64,000 nucleotides of DNA from Jaminaea rosea (Eukaryota > Basidiomycota > Exobasidiomycetes > Microstromatales): positions 62,001 through 126,000 of the forward strand of contig NW_020289986.1 in assembly GCF_003144245.1 (NCBI RefSeq). Reading direction: 5' to 3'. A program made the translations under genes and the position numbers. Within the stretch, counting starts at the first letter, position 1; the number at the start of each line of letters is the position of its first letter. This document shows positions 62,406-64,000 of this stretch, piece after piece. The notes beneath the pieces were generated by a model. That model was not told the DNA's origin. It saw only the letters and a list, made by a program, of their open reading frames with translations, and searched no databases.

Positions 62406-63856
62406 ATGATCCGCATACGACATCCTCAGGGCGCTTCGAGCTTTCAAATTGACGACACCACAGCATGGCATCAGCTCGAAAGCTTCCTCTCCGGCCTGGT
62501 CAAGGTGGAAGATTATGAGCGTGCGTGGCCAACGCTCGCAGCATACATTCGCCCCGCACCTCACTGACGCAACTCTCGCCCTCTCCCGCCAAAAGTTCGC
62601 ACAGGCTATCCACCCAAACCCATCGACACTTCCTCCCTCACTCCGTCTTCCCTCCTTTCACAACCGCCTCTGTCCATCAAGCGGGGCGACCAGTTGATCC
62701 TCGCCCCAAAAGCATTGCCAAACGGCGGCGTGGCACCCTCATCGCGACCAAACCAATTCTCCCCTCTTGCCTTCGCATCGTCCTCTTCCAGCAAGTCGCA
62801 ACCATCCAATGTACCGAGCTTCAATACGAGTAGCGCGACGGCAGTGCGAGGGGCGCCGCCACAGCATCGGGCGGGGAGTGGTACAGATGGAGTTGGAGGA
62901 ATGTCACGCAGCCAGCAGGTGGCGATGAGGGCTTGTGCTGAGTCGAGCGCCGCGGCGGCATCAGCGTCTTCGCCAGGCAGCAACAGTCAGCCCAAGACTT
63001 CAGCTGGTTCCGCCGCTGGATCGAAGGGATCAGTACAGGATGGCGAGGTGTACGTCCGCCTGCCGTCCACGGGGGAGCATCTGACGCTCAAAGTTGTGCC
63101 GGATGATAATAGCTGGTTAGTGAACGCGGCGTCCGTTATCAACAGACCTCGACTAGGGCTGACCATCTTGCCCCGCTTTGCAGTCTCTTTCACGCAATCG
63201 CCGTTCTCTTCCATCAAAAGACCGGCCTCGACGTCTGTAAGGGGCTGCGACAAGGTGAGTTCGCCTCGCCTTGCCTCTTGTCCATACCCTCCTCCTGAAC
63301 TTACCCGTCTTCTCATCACTAATGCCCAGTCGTGTCACAAGGGATTCTAGCCAACCCAGAAGACTACCCAGAAGTCGTCCTGGGCATGCCGCCTCACGAA
63401 TACGCGCGCAAGATCTCAGAGGAGAAGACTTGGGGAGGAGCAATTGAGCTTTCACTCCTCTCCAACCACTTCAACACAGAGCTCGTCTCTCTCGACGTAT
63501 CAACAGGCGTGACCTATCGATTCGGCGAAAGTGCCTCCCCTCCCCACTCTCAGATCGGGTATCTGATCCACAGCGGGATTCACTACGACTCCCTTGTCCT
63601 CCTCCCGGCCGAGGTGGAGCCTTCGCCCGGCCAAGTGCCCCTGGACTTTGCCCGCACGCTCTTCTCTCGGGATGAGCAGCAGCCACTGGACGCTGCGGCA
63701 AAGGAGATGGTGGCGAAATTGAAGGCGCGGCATTACCATACGGACACAGCGACGTTCGATCTCAGGTGCGGGACGTGTGGGAGTGCCTTGGTGGGGGAGA
63801 AGGGGGCGAGTCGGCACGCCATGGAGACTGGGCATACGGACTTTCGGGAGGCGTGA
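62406..63856 (+). CDS. OTU1: OTU1/YOD1-type deubiquitinase
   Basis: Four exons, 62406-62520, 62596-63115, 63184-63254 and 63330-63856, giving 410 residues. A UBX-like N-terminal domain (MIRIRHPQGASSFQIDD through LRTGYPPKPID) binds Cdc48/p97. A disordered Ser/Ala stretch follows. The OTU domain begins at PDDNSCLFHAIAVLF, with the catalytic Cys in NSC; the general-base His is in SGIHYDSLVL. Between them is GMPPHEYARKISEEKTWGGA, typical of Otu1. The C-terminus has a C2H2 zinc finger: CGTCGSALVGEKGASRHAME then TGH. Otu1 removes ubiquitin from Cdc48 clients in ER-associated degradation. The catalytic Cys codon is split by the second intron. Confidence 0.94.
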
Positions 63857-63963
63857 TAGAGAAGGGGTGCTTGGAAGAATGCTTCCATTGCTTCAGCAGG
63901 AGGAAAGCCAAGCAATGCAATAGTTCTATTTGCAACAGCCTTCCCTGCTCACAGATCCACGCT

Positions 63964-64000
63964 TCACTTCTTGCCCTTCTTCTTGTTCTTCTTCTTCTTG
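63964..64000 (-). CDS. 3' end of a gene cut by the window edge
   Basis: The minus strand reads KKKNKKKGKK and a TGA stop at 63964-63966. A lysine-rich C-terminal tail is all that can be seen; the family cannot be told. Confidence 0.5.
   Translation of the reverse strand, partial: KKKKNKKKGKK

Noticed and set aside
1-64000. CRISPR arrays, riboswitches, rRNA
   Set aside because: No regularly spaced repeats and no rRNA-like sequence; the window is eukaryotic.

Overview
This window reads as a nuclear segment of a gene-dense fungus. Genes alternate strands, most introns are about 40-100 bases with GTGAGY/GTAAGT donors and YAG acceptors, and intergenic gaps are usually 200-800 bases. The sequence is GC-rich by eye. 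The gene set (QCR9, KEX2, SEC9, ATG9, TEL2, a Ctp1/Sae2 homologue, eIF3g, Gid7/WDR26, Otu1, an EI24 protein) fits a basidiomycete. My inference is Ustilaginomycotina/Exobasidiomycetes, but no ribosomal or mitochondrial marker is present to prove it.

Layout. 0-6 kb: an AT-hook protein cut by the window edge, then a convergent Ctp1/Sae2/CtIP homologue. 6-13.5 kb: Rho4-type GTPase, vacuolar-type amino-acid transporter, short-chain dehydrogenase, aquaglyceroporin. 13.8-24 kb: Cwc21/SRRM2-like splicing factor, a very large Q-rich protein of unknown function, TEL2. 24-31.5 kb: RNase III-fold mitochondrial ribosomal protein, eIF3g, QCR9 (three tiny exons), a BAR-like protein. 31.5-37.4 kb: a decayed-looking tract and a tandem pair of F-box paralogues. 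38-47 kb: KEX2, an EI24 protein, Gid7/WDR26. 47-55 kb: NADAR-domain protein, NmrA-like protein, Sec9-type SNARE, Fat1-type acyl-CoA synthetase, plus a possible unrecognised small gene at about 52 kb. 55-64 kb: ATG9, SRP receptor beta, TENA/THI-4 protein, a small lysine-rich/acidic protein, Otu1, and the tail of a last gene.

The genes do not form one pathway. Several serve the endomembrane system (Kex2 in the late Golgi, Sec9 at the plasma membrane, SRP receptor and EI24 in the ER, Atg9 vesicles, Otu1 with Cdc48). Genome maintenance is represented by Ctp1 and Tel2. Many neighbours are divergent pairs sharing a short 5' gap (Cwc21/Q-rich, mL57/eIF3g, QCR9/BAR, F-box 2/KEX2, NADAR/NmrA, SRPRB/TENA, small protein/Otu1), so shared promoters are likely.

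I see no CRISPR array, no clear transposon or viral element and no convincing tRNA or rRNA gene. The most unusual items are the three-copy AGR-centred motif in the AT-hook protein, the 1415-residue Q-rich protein with conserved-looking islands, the tandem F-box/propeller-like pair, very short exons (8 and 13 nt), an intron splitting the Otu1 catalytic Cys codon, and a coding-like tract at 31.8-32.3 kb.
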